A stretch of DNA of 64,000 bases from Platerodrilus igneus (taxonomy: Eukaryota > Arthropoda > Insecta > Coleoptera > Lycidae): assembly GCA_036346225.1 (NCBI GenBank), contig JARFIW010000884.1, forward strand, positions 5,442,501-5,506,500, given 5' to 3'. Numbering within the stretch: position 1 is the first letter of the stretch; the number at the start of each line of letters is the position of its first letter. A model generated the notes under the pieces. That model did no database searches and had not been told where the DNA came from. It was given only the letters and a program-made list of their open reading frames with translations. Position numbers and translations under genes: made by a program. Positions 11,601 to 23,629 of the stretch are shown piece by piece.

Positions 11601-13480
11601 GCAAGAAAGTTCGAGGCTTCTATAGTATATACATTGCTTACGGCGCTTGTGTGTTTGACGGGTTGTCTAATAGTAGCTCGTAACAATAACATAGTTAAAA
11701 ATCATTTTTCTCTGTTTGGTTCATATACTGTGCCATACCTTAGAGAAGCGCAACTACAAGTGTTGGGTATTTATACCTCGAGTTCCAGAAATCAATCATA
11801 TATTACTAAGCATGAAATTAGTCCTCAGCAGAGAGTATCAGCGAACCAACGACGCTAACTGTAATAACTTGTTATTTTCGTATTTGCTTAGTAAACCGCA
11901 TAACGTTCGATTGCTAACCTTTCATATTTGAGTAGACATGAATTTTTTAACGGGACGGATTGCAACTCGGTATTGTTTGTTCTTACCCACCCTAATCTCC
12001 GTCAGACGTAAGTTCGACATCTTTTTGTTATGTTGCAGTGTTTTACTGTAACAAACAATAATGATTGGTTAAATAGCTTGCTAGATGCATTAATCTAAAC
12101 GTAAGTTACATTGTAATTGTGAATTATTTTATATAGTTTGTAATTTCTACGAAACTTAGTTCGCTCTCTATGCAAGCACGCGATTAACTACTGTACCTTT
12201 GTTTGTACTATAACGGGCGGTCTATAAAATCAGAAACAAACGGATATACACAACAATATACAAATTAAATACGAGCAATCAATGTCATTTGACGCTTTCC
12301 GTCACTTGCGTTTACTTTATATGATAAGTGATGACAACGCATTATCTATATCAGTTTTAATATTTTAAATGACGGTTGTAGTTAATAAGATTTGGAGTAG
12401 GTTTGTTATTAACGGGTACGAATGTATTGTAATGATAAACCACTCATCCTGAAGTTTTGGGAATTAAGTATAGCAAGTACTTGAATTTATTAGCATACGC
12501 TTATATTGGTGATGCATACCAAGCTCGCAAATGTGGGAGTCAAGACGTAAAAGACATTTGCTAGTAATATGGTACAGCGTATTCTTTAATGTTGATATAT
12601 TTATATGAAAATAAAATTTTTAACTCACGCATTACCAATAATACATCTACAAAGAAAAAGCCGTAATTTAAAAAAAATTAAATTTATCCAGGGTAAGCTT
12701 TAATCAAAGCTGGAGAAGAAAATCCTTTGTACTTTAAATAATTCTATAATCCCCTTGACGTATAACAGGGGTTAGAGATGACAATCGATATTCAATTAAT
12801 AAAAACTGTAATAGCAGTATGAGACTGGAATAATCCACGCTCTTTTAAAGAATGAAAATCAGGCAAATACAGAAAGGCATCAAATACGAAAAAGCTATAA
12901 CAAAAGCGAAAGTTCCAAGTTTAAGTTAAACAGTAAAAACAAATATTTGATATACATTGTATTACAGCGTCGCTTTCGTTCTTGCATTAAAATATTTACT
13001 TTTTAAATGTTCAAGAATTTAATGTTTGTACGATGTAATTGTATATTCTGTGTACATAAGAGAAGCAGCGAGCGTTTATAACTTCCTGAAATCAAAGGAA
13101 ATGAGAGAATATTCAACGAATATGTTAATATCAAACGAGTTTTTAAGTTATTTCGAATTCTGTTTGAAGTATAATTGTATATTCACCGCGTTTTACTTTA
13201 CAAATTAGAGGAATCTCAGATTTTTAAATTTTACAAACTAGCTGCTTTAAAAAGATTTTCAAAGATAACAAGACTAAATCACTTTCGCAAATTTAATATA
13301 AAAACTTGATAGAAAATTTCTGTGGTTTAGGGACGTTATGATAATTCGCGTAAACGTTGATAGCAGGACGGTGGTGGTATCTAACAGGACACACTAAAGC
13401 AACATATAAGTCAATATATACACAAGCAAAAAACATATATTTACAATACTGAAAATTAATATACGACACTATAACTAATT
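8656..13480. other. AT-rich non-coding stretch, no gene seen
   Basis: Only short unrelated open frames occur (largest about 92 codons near 11580-11858), without recognisable domains or codon bias. A TGTTACGCGCC motif at about 9755 resembles the start of the solo LTR at 5343, but no end or partner is visible. Confidence 0.6.
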
Positions 13481-14230
13481 ATTTACAAGATTAACACGTG
13501 TGCGTGTTAACTAGCACAAACAGGAACAAATATGTAAAAGCACAAACATACTTATAACAAATGCTTAAATTAGTTAATGATAAGTAGAGTTAAATATTTA
13601 CAGGATTAACACGAGTGCGTGTTAATGAACACGAGCAACAACAAACGTCCATATATTCCTATATATAAGCAAGTACTAACATGTGTACATATAACAACCG
13701 GCTTAAGGCAGTAACCGAGAATATAGCATGAATATTTACAAAATTAACGTGAGTGCGTGTTAATGAGCACAAACAAGAACAAATGTTCAAATATTCCTTA
13801 TGTCTATAGAGCAAATTAATTCAGTTACAAGATATGAATATTTACATGATTAACACAGGGTGTGTTAATGAACACAAACAAGAACAAACGGTTGTCTATG
13901 CTTATATATAATAAAAGCACAAATATACAGATAACAAACTCATTAAGTCAGTTAAGGACAAATGCAGTATGAATAGAACTAACACGGGTGCGCATTAATA
14001 AGTACAATCAAGAACAAAGACTAAGATAATTAAGGCAAATCCAATATGAACACAGGATTAATAATAATAAGCATAAACAAGAATCAACGTTAAGTTAATG
14101 AAAGCAAAGACAATATGAATATAGGATTAACAAGAGTGCGTGTTAATAAGTACATACAAGAACAAATGATAGTTAATTAAGGCAAGTACAATATAAATAC
14201 AAGATTAATAAGAGTGTGTGAACAAACGGG
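13481..14230. repeat. Degenerate tandem array of about eight units
   Basis: Units begin near 13481, 13593, 13731, 13838, 13971, 14048, 14117 and 14192. Each reads roughly ATTTACAGGATTAACACGAG, then TGCGTGTTAATGAACACAAA, then CAAGAACAAA. The core TTAACACGNGTGCGTGTTAA is itself a near palindrome. Spacing shrinks from 107-138 bp to 69-77 bp toward the right end. The array ends about 500 bp before the first recognisable Gypsy coding sequence and could belong to that element's leader or be an independent satellite. Confidence 0.75.
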
Positions 14231-14744
14231 AAATAGATGTGGAGCCTATTTCGCAATAAATATTCAAACTCAAACCAAGGAAATGACTGTTGGCGACGGT
14301 GGCGGAGCTACTGCTTCCACAGCTCATTGTGGTAGGATGTAAATCCGCTGACAAGACCTAGCTGGCTGATAGTGTCGGCGGAGTGGTGCTCTGGGTTTCT
14401 AGGTGTAAGCGAGTAAAGTGAGGTCAGAATGTAATTACCCACCGTGTAAAAGAATAGAATGATTTTGTATCACCAGAATACCGATTGCTGTCTGTGTAAT
14501 AATGAAGTAATAGTGTGTTCCCCGGATAAAAATCACCGACGTTGTAGTGTTCGAATCAAAATAACAATCAGCAGCGATGTAATGAGAGAGTAACGTGCGT
14601 TAACCAGGATAACAATCACTGGTTATGTGTAGTGTGATTTGAGTAGCGTAAGCTTGTGCGTAGCGTAATACTAGATTCTTGGATACCCATCACAAGAGTA
14701 CCAGTAGGTACTGTTCGTTGGATAAAAATCGGCAAGGACTGAAT
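14231..14744. other. Possible Gypsy leader or lost gag region
   Basis: This lies between the tandem array and the protease. I find no gag, zinc-knuckle or LTR sequence here. The 5' end of the Gypsy copy therefore cannot be placed. Confidence 0.4.
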
Positions 14745-14991
14745 TTCTGATCGATTCACTAGGACAATTGCTAATCCGGATGTCGTGTGCGATAGTGATA
14801 AAGTGTCACCCGCGACGGTACGTCTTCGAACCGTGGCCGGTGGGGAAATTCAAGCACGCGTAATGCTAAATGTAAAAATAGGAGTTGGAAGCAAAATATT
14901 TGATCAGCAGTTAGTAATAGCGAACACCACCGAAAAAGTTTTCTTGGGAATGGATATCCTGAAAAGCTATGGACTCCAAATATATATATGA
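14745..14991 (+). pseudogene. Gypsy copy 1: retropepsin-type protease
   Basis: An IDS-x-G-like remnant of the active-site Asp motif lies at about 14747-14760. A clear frame follows: VRLRTVAGGEIQ and then VFLGMDILKSYG, the conserved C-terminal hallmark of Gypsy proteases. The active-site triplet is damaged, with a one-base shift around it. In the family this enzyme cuts Gag-Pol into mature proteins. No Gag is visible upstream. Confidence 0.7.
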
Positions 14992-15589
14992 AAAAGCATG
15001 TTTTAAGTGTAGGGAACGAGAAAATGCCGTTTTGCGAAACAGACGATGTGTCTGTGTGAGCATGTTTGACGGACGACGTTACCCTACCTGGAACAACAGA
15101 AAATGAGGTGTGGGGCGCTTGGATGGTGTTCTTCGAGAAGGCTTTATGCGCGCTATTGAACCGATTAGTGACGAAATCCTCGGAAAGGGCGTGATTGTGG
15201 GGAAGGCTCTGACCAGAGTGATGGATGTTATACCTGTTAGAATTTTAAACACCACTGATTACAATATCGCGTTAAAAGAGAATGCAACGGCTGGGTGGTG
15301 TTGATCGGTTGCTCATGTGATGGGGTGTGCCGGTGTTAATAAAGAACCCCCCATCAACGAGTGTTCCGCGAAGTTATTGGACCAGTTGACGAAACTATGC
15401 CAGCATCTTAAAGAACAACCACTGGCAGGACTTTGAAACTTGATCCGACGGTACTGGACCTGTTCGGAATCATCGGAGCTCGATTTAGGTAAACAGCAGC
15501 AGTCAAGCTTAGAATAAATACCGAGATGCCCGGCTAATGAGACAGCAGCTTCGGAGACTCCATTGGCCAAATGCAAAAAGGCCGAGAAA

Positions 15590-16620
15590 ATGATTGGAGA
15601 TATGGAGGCACAAGGAGTGATTGAACACTTTGATAGCCCTTGGGCATCCCCAGTTGCGCTTGTTAAGGACAGGTAGCCAAGATTTTGTGTTGACTACAGA
15701 CTTCCAAGGATTGACGACGCCTTAGACACAATTTCAGTGTCGCGATGGCTCTGGACCTTAGATTTGAAGAGCTACTGGCAAGTGTGTATGGAAGCCAAAC
15801 TTCCGAAAAAGACTACTTTCACAATTGGTACTGGTCTATGCCAATCGAGGAATTATAGAAGCCAATTTGGAGCTACAGCGGAAGAAGTGTCAACCGCTAG
15901 ACGAAGCGGTGAAATACCTAAGGCATGTTGTTTCACGCAACGCAATCAGGCCAGACTCGGAAAAGGTTAAGGCGGTACATGCGTGTCCCGCGCCAAAAGA
16001 CAAACATCAGTTATACAGCATTCTGGGGTTGTGCATTTACTATAAAAAATTCGTTTCCGGGTTTGCGAATATACCTAAACCCTCGACCAAGCTGACTAAA
16101 GATTGGCGTGATTACGTTTGGGATGAAGATTGCCCAAATGGGTTCCAATAACTAAGACATTTATTGCCAACAGCTCCGATCTTAATCTATCATCGGTCGA
16201 AAGGCAAATTCATCTTGGATACAGACGCAAGCAACTTCGCCATCACGCAAGCAAAAAGTGTACTATCCCAGACTCACGACAGACAAGGGAGAGTCATTGG
16301 TTACTTTAGCAAGATGCTTTCGAAACCGGAACGGAATTATTGCGTTACAAGACGGGAAATGTTGACTGTGGTGAAATTCGTAGGACACTTTTGTAAGTAC
16401 TTCTATGGGAGAATATTTCAGCTGAGAATCGACCACGCAGTCCTGAAGTGGCTACTACAGTTTAGAAACCCCAAAGAACAAGTCGCCAAATTGATAGAAA
16501 AACTGCCGCAGTATGACTTCGACATGGAACACCGTTCTGGTACAAGTTTTCGTAATGCAGATGCGCTTTTGAGATGGTCTTGCCCCGAAGACTGTAGCCA
16601 TTGCTCACGGTTAGACACAA
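15590..16620 (+). pseudogene. Gypsy copy 1: reverse transcriptase and RNase H
   Basis: RT starts with VIEHFDSPWASPVALV, a broken RFCVDYR and LDLKSYWQV. It then jumps, losing roughly 300 bp that should include the YxDD catalytic box. It continues with EANLELQRKKCQ and a degenerate YLGHVVS (YLRHVVS). RNase H (16164-16560) has the expected FILDTDASNFAI, an RNYCVTRRE block and a DHAVLKWL block, ending with a CPEDCSHCSRL segment. Loss of YxDD means no RT activity. The domain order places it firmly in Ty3/Gypsy. Confidence 0.8.
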
Positions 16621-16779
16621 AGTGTGACCTACTTGGTCCAACAATGACGATTGGCAGTTTCTACAGATGCGAACGGAACAGAAAACCTACAAAGACCTAG
16701 ATGTCATTCTTGGTTGGAAATACAGGTTTTAGGACCCATAAGAGGACCTAAGGAAAACACTTGGGCAAAGTCTGAGCAA

Positions 16780-17640
16780 AATTTTAACGGGTAGGCTGCA
16801 AGGACGAAGTAAAGAAGTGGTGCTGCAAGTGTCAACTGTGTGAACCATTGAAAACCGCGAAGATCTAATGCGGCAATACAACACGGTAAGCTTATTTGAG
16901 AGAATGGCAATCAATACTGCCGGTCTAATCCGGAAATAAGTACATCTTTGTAGCCACAGACTATTTTACAAAATGGAATAAAGCGTAACCAAAAAGCTGC
17001 AACCGTCGCTGACGTGATGGTAAAGGAATTGTCCTGCCGTATTGGAGTTACTATAGAGTTGCACGCCGATCAGGGCAGAAATTTTGAGTCAACGTTATTC
17101 CAAGAAGTATACCAGTTACTGGGGATGAGAAAGACCCGAACAACAGCACTGCACCCGCAATCGGATAGTATGGTAGAACGTAGGAATCACACCTTACACA
17201 AGTACCTTTCCAAGGTGGTCTCCCAACATCGAAGAGACTGGAACAAATATTTACATCTATTTTTATCGATCTATCGGTTTTCGATTCATGAGAGCAATGG
17301 ACAGACCTTGTGATCTTGAGTTTAGATGTAAGTCCAAAAATGCCGTTTTGGGCGAGGGCTATGTCGCGAAGATCAAACGTAAGGTGCACGACATCTATGG
17401 TGTCGTTAGGAAAACTATCCAATTCGCAAGCGATCGTCGCATGAAGACCGGAAATAACATCAAGATTTTCAATAAGACGACCGCATCTCGCTATACAACC
17501 CCAGATGGAGGTGTGGATTGTCCCCGAAGTTACAAAGACATTGGGAGGGACCGTACGAAGTTGTTGAAACGATCAACGGCGTAGTATATCGGATTCGTAA
17601 ACTCCTAAAAGAAGAACAATAATGGTGCATGTTAACCGGT
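16780..17640 (+). pseudogene. Gypsy copy 1: integrase
   Basis: A damaged N-terminal zinc-binding region is followed by the catalytic core: VATDYFTKW (first Asp, about 16960), LHADQGRNFES (second Asp, about 17065) and HPQSDSMVERRNHTL (Glu, about 17170). All three acidic residues are present, in shifting frames. The C-terminal part continues to about 17640 with AKIKRKVHDI and a VNRLAPY-like ending. In Gypsy elements this enzyme inserts the cDNA. Stops and shifts make it non-functional here. Confidence 0.75.
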
Positions 17641-17776
17641 TAGCACCCTACAATAATGATGACGCCGATAGTGCCGAAGAACGGCACGCAGTGAGACAAA
17701 CAAACAGTTATGGCATCAACTGAGCTATGATTGGTTCATGACTCTGTACAGTATTGGAGTCAAAGCGAGATTTGGA

Positions 17777-18380
17777 GTCACGGGAGAGATTTAAGGTGAT
17801 CTATACGATGTGTTATCGGAATACTCTCTGGTGCATTGCGTAACGACGTACTTGCACGGGTGTTTAAAAATAAATTTGGGGGTCTGAAATAAATTCGCCG
17901 ACAATAACCAGAGGGTGGAAAGACTCTACAGCTAAAGGATCGGCATATGGGCAACTACTACTTTATGACTAAACAAAAGACTTCTGGTATTCCGGATTAC
18001 CAGAATGTGTGAAAGGAACCTCAAGGGATAAATGATCAAATTTGAAGACAAGAAAGTTGACCATACCTAAGATCGGTTGTGGGTTCGATGGGTTGGATTG
18101 GAATCGGGTAAAAAATACGCTGGAGGTACTGTTCCAGAAAACCGGGGTCAAGATTTTGGCGTGTGGTTAGAATTCAAATGGTACGGCGCCTGTTATGAAA
18201 AGTGTTGATTGTTACTTCTATCACCATGGAAAATGCAAAAATGATGTCGACTGTCCCTACCGCCACAGAGACTTACAAACGTCCAGGTCACAGGGATTTC
18301 TAGAACAGAACAGCTTTAATAAAGGGCAATTTGGCTCCAATTCTACTTCCGACCACAATAATTATATTAAAATGTAAACG
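17777..18380 (+). pseudogene. Macro domain (OARD1/TARG1-like) fused to a CCCH zinc finger, copy 1
   Basis: Downstream of integrase, three frames together spell a macro domain of the OARD1/TARG1 type. The pieces are GDLYDVLSEYSLVHCV (17795 on), LARVFKNKFGG (about 17851), NYYFMTK (17953) and IPKIGCGFDGLDW ending in TGVKILACG (to about 18165). After about 12 residues, in the same frame as this last part, a finger C-x7-C-x5-C-x3-H follows (18207-18270), then a tail of about 35 residues to the stop at 18375. In human TARG1 a Lys near the ITK segment and the Asp after IGCG are catalytic; both positions are kept here. This family removes ADP-ribose from glutamate and similar esters. Two frameshifts and several stops disable this copy. 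The role is inferred. Confidence 0.8.
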
Positions 18381-18484
18381 AAATGTTTGTGCACAAAAGA
18401 TGATTGACAAGCCCTGCGGTGCAAGATCTCTTGATTGGCAAGTAAAAACCAATTAGATAAATTTTAGATATAAAGCCATATAGC

Positions 18485-20095
18485 AAAAACGTAAGGGGCA
18501 CAACAGAGACGTCATTATAGAAAATATTGAGAAAGTGGAAAGATTAAAAAAATATATAGAGAATTATATGCAGAACCGGAACTAGAAGAACTAGAAAGGG
18601 AAACAGGCATTGAAAAGGATCATGTTGAATACCCTATACTTAGAGACAAGTTTGAATTAATATTAAACAGCTTGATAAATAATAAGTGGCCGGGTACAGA
18701 TAAAGTGCAAGTAGAAACTCTAAAACAGTAACAGAACGTCTCTTCCAATTTGTCAGTTATATGTATGAAACAGGTGATGTACCGAAATATTTCAAAAGTA
18801 AGACCATAGTCACGATACCAAAAAAGAAGAGGCGCGGATAAATTGGAAAATTGTTGAACAATAAGTTTAACAGCACACGTGCCAAAAATATTAACTAGAA
18901 TTGTACAAAGACGGGTGAAAAACGGGCCGAAGAAATACTAGGAGAAGATTATTTTGAGTTTAGGAGAAACAGGGAAAGACGGGAGGCCATTTTAGCTTTA
19001 AGGGTGATAAAGTAAAAAAGCGGAAAGTGTGTATATAAGGTTTGTAGATCTGGAAAAAGTATTCGACAATGTAAAATGGGAAACATGTTTGAAACACTAA
19101 AAAAGATAGGAATGAGTTTTATAGGGATAGACGAATACTATATAGCTTATACAAACAGCAGTAATAGAATTAGAGCAGGGATGTAGAGAAATAAACATCA
19201 GGGGTGAGACAGGGATGTGCCCTATCCCCATTAATTTTTAATTGGTACATTGAAGAGGCAATGAATACTATCAAATGCAGGAAGGCATTTGGAATTGCTT
19301 ATGCAGGGACAAAAAATTGATATGCTTAAATTTGCATCTAGCAAGGAAGAGGAAAGAGCTAAGGCAGGAATGTGCGCTTTCAACATTAATTTTTAAATTG
19401 TATACCGAAGAGGTAATGAATACTGCCAAATGCCGAAAAACAATTGGAATTATTATGCAGGGACAAACGATTAATATGATCAGAGTCGCAGACGATATAA
19501 CGGTATTAACATCTAGCAAGGAAAAGTTAGAAACAGCTCTAAATGAAATGGAAATAGCACTAACAGAGAGACACGGTATGAAAATCAACAAAAAGAAACC
19601 TAAAGTACTGGTATGTAAAGAGGGAAAAATAAGTTGAAAACAAGAATACAAATTGGAAACCAGAATTTACAAGAGGTTAAGAATTTCTGCTACTTAGGAA
19701 GCAAAATAACATAAGATGAGAAATGTGTGAAAGTTATAAAACTAAGATTAGTACAAGACTATGCAGCTAAAGCAGAAGAAAATGTATCTACTGTGTTCGA
19801 AGACAAAAACATGGAAACAAGGAAAAGACTGCTAAAAGCACTTGCGTGAGGCACAACATCGTATGAATATGAAACGTGGTCAGTAAAAGAAGCGGACACG
19901 AAACAGGTAGATGCCTTTGAAATGTAGTACTACAGAGGTATGATGAAGATATCGTAAACAGACAAAGTTAAAAATATGTTTATTAATGAAGGATGTAGGC
20001 TGTGAGAATTTCAGGAAAATATATAGGTTAGCACTAAATAGGAAACAATGAAAGTACGCGTCGACCAGTTCTAGGACTGAAAATCTAATAAAAAC
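18485..20095 (+). mobile_element. RTE family 1 fragment inserted in Gypsy copy 1
   Basis: This 5'-truncated RTE has a linker, RT and C-terminal blocks (FVDLEKVFDNVKW, PLIFNW-like, a RVADDITVL Asp-Asp box at 19483-19505, FCYLGS). It ends with the family 3' terminus near GACTGAAAATCTAATAAAAA. About 150 bp around PLIF to the Asp-Asp box occur twice in tandem (about 19200-19340 and 19365-19515); the first copy lost its Asp-Asp box. A similar 50-75 bp motif (aaagatgattga ... ttagataaatttta) lies on both sides, at 18393-18468 and 20216-20266. Confidence 0.75.
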
Positions 20096-20213
20096 GATAA
20101 CTTTTTAATCATAACCAGCTGAATTAGATGTTTACTGATTTCTTTACCTCAACGTTTTGTGGCGCTGTTTGGTCTACCTGTGACTACATTAGAACGTAAC
20201 GAAGCGTTTGAAT

Positions 20214-20747
20214 ACAAAAGATGATTGATGGCCACCCGCGGTGTTACACTTTTTAGATAAATTTTAATTGAGAGGTACAGATTTGCATTTAAAGACCACA
20301 ATAGGTACATTCAAGATGTTATTTAGAGTTTTAGTAGGAAATCTCCAGAAGGTGATTTGCATAATTCTTGTGAGTAATAGAGTCTTAGGGAACAGCTAAA
20401 ATGTATATAAATTTGCGGAACTAGTTACTGAAGTGAGTTCTAATTGCATCTTCGATCGCAATGTTAGTTCTGAAGCTTAGTCCTAATTTAAAGCTTTTAT
20501 TACGATAAGCTGTAGTTTAAAGTTCTGAAAGTCGTACAGATGTGATATAAATGTTCATATAAATTACTGTAGAAGTTATATAAGTTAATTAGTGCTTGGA
20601 AGGTTAATTGTAGTATTTCGAAATTAAGTTAATTCAGAAGATAGAGTCTTAGTTTAAGAAAATTATACTTGTACTGTTAGTGATTAGTTGTGAAAGTAAA
20701 TTATTGTGTGAACTTTTAGAAGTTTTATGGTAGCTGTGAGTTATTAA
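20214..20747 (+). repeat. 3' LTR of Gypsy copy 1, left part
   Basis: This part aligns by eye with the LTR of copy 2 (33740-34351), for example TGTATATAA, GTGATATA, GTTCATATAAATTACTGTAG and the GATTAGTT block. It is broken at the TTAA at 20744-20747 by the piggyBac. The remaining LTR end is at 24966-25033 (ACTGTTGTTATTGTAAATAG, then AGTTTTCG). The exact left boundary is not resolved. Confidence 0.65.
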
Positions 20748-22575
20748 CCCGGCATTAGTCGCTATAGGATTTCTTACACCGTTAGCCGCGTGTTGACACT
20801 ATGCCAAACTGCATTTTTCTAACAATGAGACTGTTTTAGCAGCTAATCGTGCTTGTTAATAACGAATTTTGATTATTTAGTCAAACTTTTTTAATATAGC
20901 AAAAAATATAGGATTAACTGATCAAAAAATTATAAATTAAAAAACATTGCATACATATAACTAAGCAATTACCTATAGTTCTATACTATATAATTATATT
21001 ACTCTTATACTATTCTTTTTATTATTAGTTGTCCGAATTTTCTGAAACTGACACGCAATTGGAGCAGGAATATGTTACAAGCTACAGGATCAGGACAGAT
21101 AGGCCGATGGCAAGTAACACATTTTTTTCGTTCTGCGGGTGTTTTTTCGAGGACACAAATAGTAAATATTCACTGAAATTTCTGATGGATGTTGTGAGCT
21201 TTCTGCGAATTGTTCTCCAACAATTTTTACAATGGAAGACGTAATGATAATCATACATTTCATATTTGTGCTCGATTTATAAGGTGGAGTTTCATGAGCG
21301 AAAGAGCGAATTGTTTAAGGAATATACGCCTTTCTTTGATGTGGTCCTTATTATTAATTTTGTGTATGATATAGCTATTTACACCACCAATATTCAACAT
21401 TGAAAAGTACACTGTCAGTGGCCATCTACAACTTATTATAGACACTGAATACAGGCCTTTCATTTCGTCATCAACATCTGCTCCACCTTTTGTCAAATTG
21501 TAGAATGTAATAATCTCAGATTTTGTTTATTCCCCTGAATCTTCATAGATCGCGTTGTTGTTGTGCATAGTAGAAAAAAGTAAAACATTTTCCCCTTTTC
21601 TAGGCACATGTGATACAAGTACGACATCCTTAGAAAAAGCAAATACTGCTATGTCGCGGTCGTTGCGTGATGTTGGTTAGTTCTGCAGGACTCTCTTTTT
21701 TATTTTTGCGGAGAGTGCCTACGATAATTGTGCTGTGATTAATCAAAAGATTCCTTGCTAACGGCACAGATGTGAATAATTGTCCATTGTTATGTTGCGG
21801 CCTGAATTCAGAATTGGTGTTGCTAGTCGTTTGACAACACTAGCAGCCCGATTATCCTGTTCATATGGCCCCTTTGGTTGTCTTCCTCCATAAATTTTCA
21901 AATTGGAGGTGTAAAATGTTCTTGCGTCCACAAGAGCATAAATCTTTATACCAAATTTTGCAGGTTTATTGTCTATGTATTGCCTATTACAGCGGCCTAA
22001 AGGCATCCAACATCTCATCCACAGTCACATATTCGCCGACTTGATAATTATTTCTACATTGTTCAACAAAATCCTCAAAGTGTGCTCTAATTGGAGCCAA
22101 ATTGTCAAGTTTCGTTGCTTAAGTTCTATCCTCTAAATTATTAAACCTCAACGACCTTAGCAACGTGTAAAATCGTCTTGTAGACATTGTAGCACGAAAA
22201 CATTCAGGCGCAGTGCCATCATCTGCCCATAATTCCGCAATACGCACACGGTGACTTTTCCTTACTCCAGCTAAGTAGAGAACGCCCATGAGAGCTCTTA
22301 TTTCTGTAAGATCTGTATCACCGCAATCTATTTCGCAGGCGTAGTTTACACGCATCCTCGCTAAGCAAATATTACTGCACATGACTATAATTTGCATAAA
22401 TTTTTCTGAAAAAAAAATAGTTCCCAGCATTCCAAGGGAGATTTTGCAATTTGCGCAACAACCTTTACATGCGGAAGATGTGAAACAATATTATGTTTTA
22501 TAATACGACCAGTGAGAACTGGAGCATGTGTCAGTCATTTCGTTGTTTTGTCTTTTCTTAAAAACAATGGTACTC

Positions 22576-22692
22576 TATGAGGCGTCGTTTGTGTCTATAA
22601 TAAATACTGATATATATTTTTTCTAATATATATGTAAAATATTTTGTAATATATATTTTTTCAAATATATATATTTTAAAATATATATATTT

Positions 22693-22730
<38 letters not shown>

Positions 22731-22781
22731 AAAATATATATATTTAATATATATATATATATATATTTAAAAATATATATA

Positions 22782-22818
<37 letters not shown>

Positions 22819-23412
22819 TATATATATATTTAAAAATATATATATATTTAAAAATATATATATATATATATATATATTGAATTAAGTAACAATGAAATAT
22901 ATATATATAATTTTGCATTGGACTACCGCCCGATAGAGGCGCTGTTCTTATTCTGAACGCGTGCGTCTATTAGAGATCGCACGTTTTCAGAGTTAAGCAA
23001 CCTCGCTCTGGCCAGTACTTGGGTGGGTGGACACTGTTTTTTTTAGGATCGTACATATACATATAGCAGTTGCAGGACCGTGTAGCACATCTCGACATGC
23101 ACATAAATAATTATTTAACAATCCTGTACACGAGTTCAATGCAAATTTCGGTGCTGCATGTGATTTTCGCTTGACATACATTTTATTTATTATACCTGTT
23201 GATGGTTGCAAGACGCCGACACAAAGGAGGGTTACTTACAATTGCAGAAAAGAGTGCTTGCTATTATGTAATGATTATACGACTAATTGCTCGTCTTTCG
23301 GTATACTTTTCGGCTGGCGTTTATTAAATTTTTGAGTAATTTTAAGAAAACGCGGAGTTTAAATATTTGCTAGATGCATTCTCATAAGCACTTTACATAC
23401 CCGGAACGCGAC
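22576..23412. repeat. Left arm of the 5S foldback element
   Basis: It pairs with 23630-24421. It holds long TA and ATATTTAAA runs (about 22610-22910), a truncated 5S-like module and a 72-codon frame on the minus strand (22993-23211) mirrored in the other arm. The innermost part reads CATACCCGGAACGCGACA. Confidence 0.85.
22974..23044 (+). pseudogene. Truncated 5S-like module, left arm
   Basis: GAGTTAAGCAACCTCGCTCT followed by GGCCAGTACTTGGGTGGGTG matches the middle of 5S rRNA, including the box C region, and is followed by a T8 run (23037-23044). The 5' third and helix I are not recognisable. It points toward the centre of the palindrome. Confidence 0.7.
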
Positions 23413-23422
23413 ATTAAGTATA

Positions 23423-23543
23423 GACGACGACGATAGCATGTTGAAAAGCATAGCTTCTCGCCCGATTACCGCAGTTAAGCAACGTTGAGCGCGGTCAGTA
23501 CTTGGGTGGGTGACCGCTTGGGAACACACCGCGTGTGGTTGTC
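23423..23543 (+). rRNA. 5S ribosomal RNA-like gene
   Basis: About 121 bp align end to end with animal 5S rRNA: TTGAA near position 20, CTCGCCCGATTACCG, AGTTAAGCAACGTTGAGCGC, AGTACTTGGGTGGGTGACCG and CTTGGGAACACACCGCGTG. The 5' GACGAC and 3' GTTGTC still pair as helix I with one G-U. The internal control region is present: box A about 23472-23490 and box C about 23494-23512. A T8 terminator follows. It differs from standard insect 5S at several sites (for example ACACACC with an extra dinucleotide), so it may be a pseudogene or a 5S-derived retroposon head. Its place at the centre of a palindrome is not that of a normal 5S array. Confidence 0.82.
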
Positions 23544-23544
23544 C

Positions 23545-23552
23545 TTTTTTTT
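23545..23552 (+). terminator. Pol III T8 terminator after the 5S gene
   Basis: Eight T residues begin one base after the 5S 3' end. This is a typical RNA polymerase III stop signal. Confidence 0.7.
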
Positions 23553-23629
23553 CTTCTTACGCTGGAATATCGTAGTTTTCCCTGACTTTGTAATTTTTAT
23601 TAAATTACACAACCCCAACTTTATATGGA

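Noticed and set aside
11580..11931. Overlapping frames of 92 and 71 codons
   Set aside because: No domain, no homology I can see, and typical of chance frames in this region.
17051..17422. A 123-codon minus-strand frame
   Set aside because: Antisense to the Gypsy integrase core, whose plus-strand motifs are clear.
22691..22918. A 75-codon frame rich in Tyr and Ile
   Set aside because: It is only a translation of TA repeats in the foldback arm.
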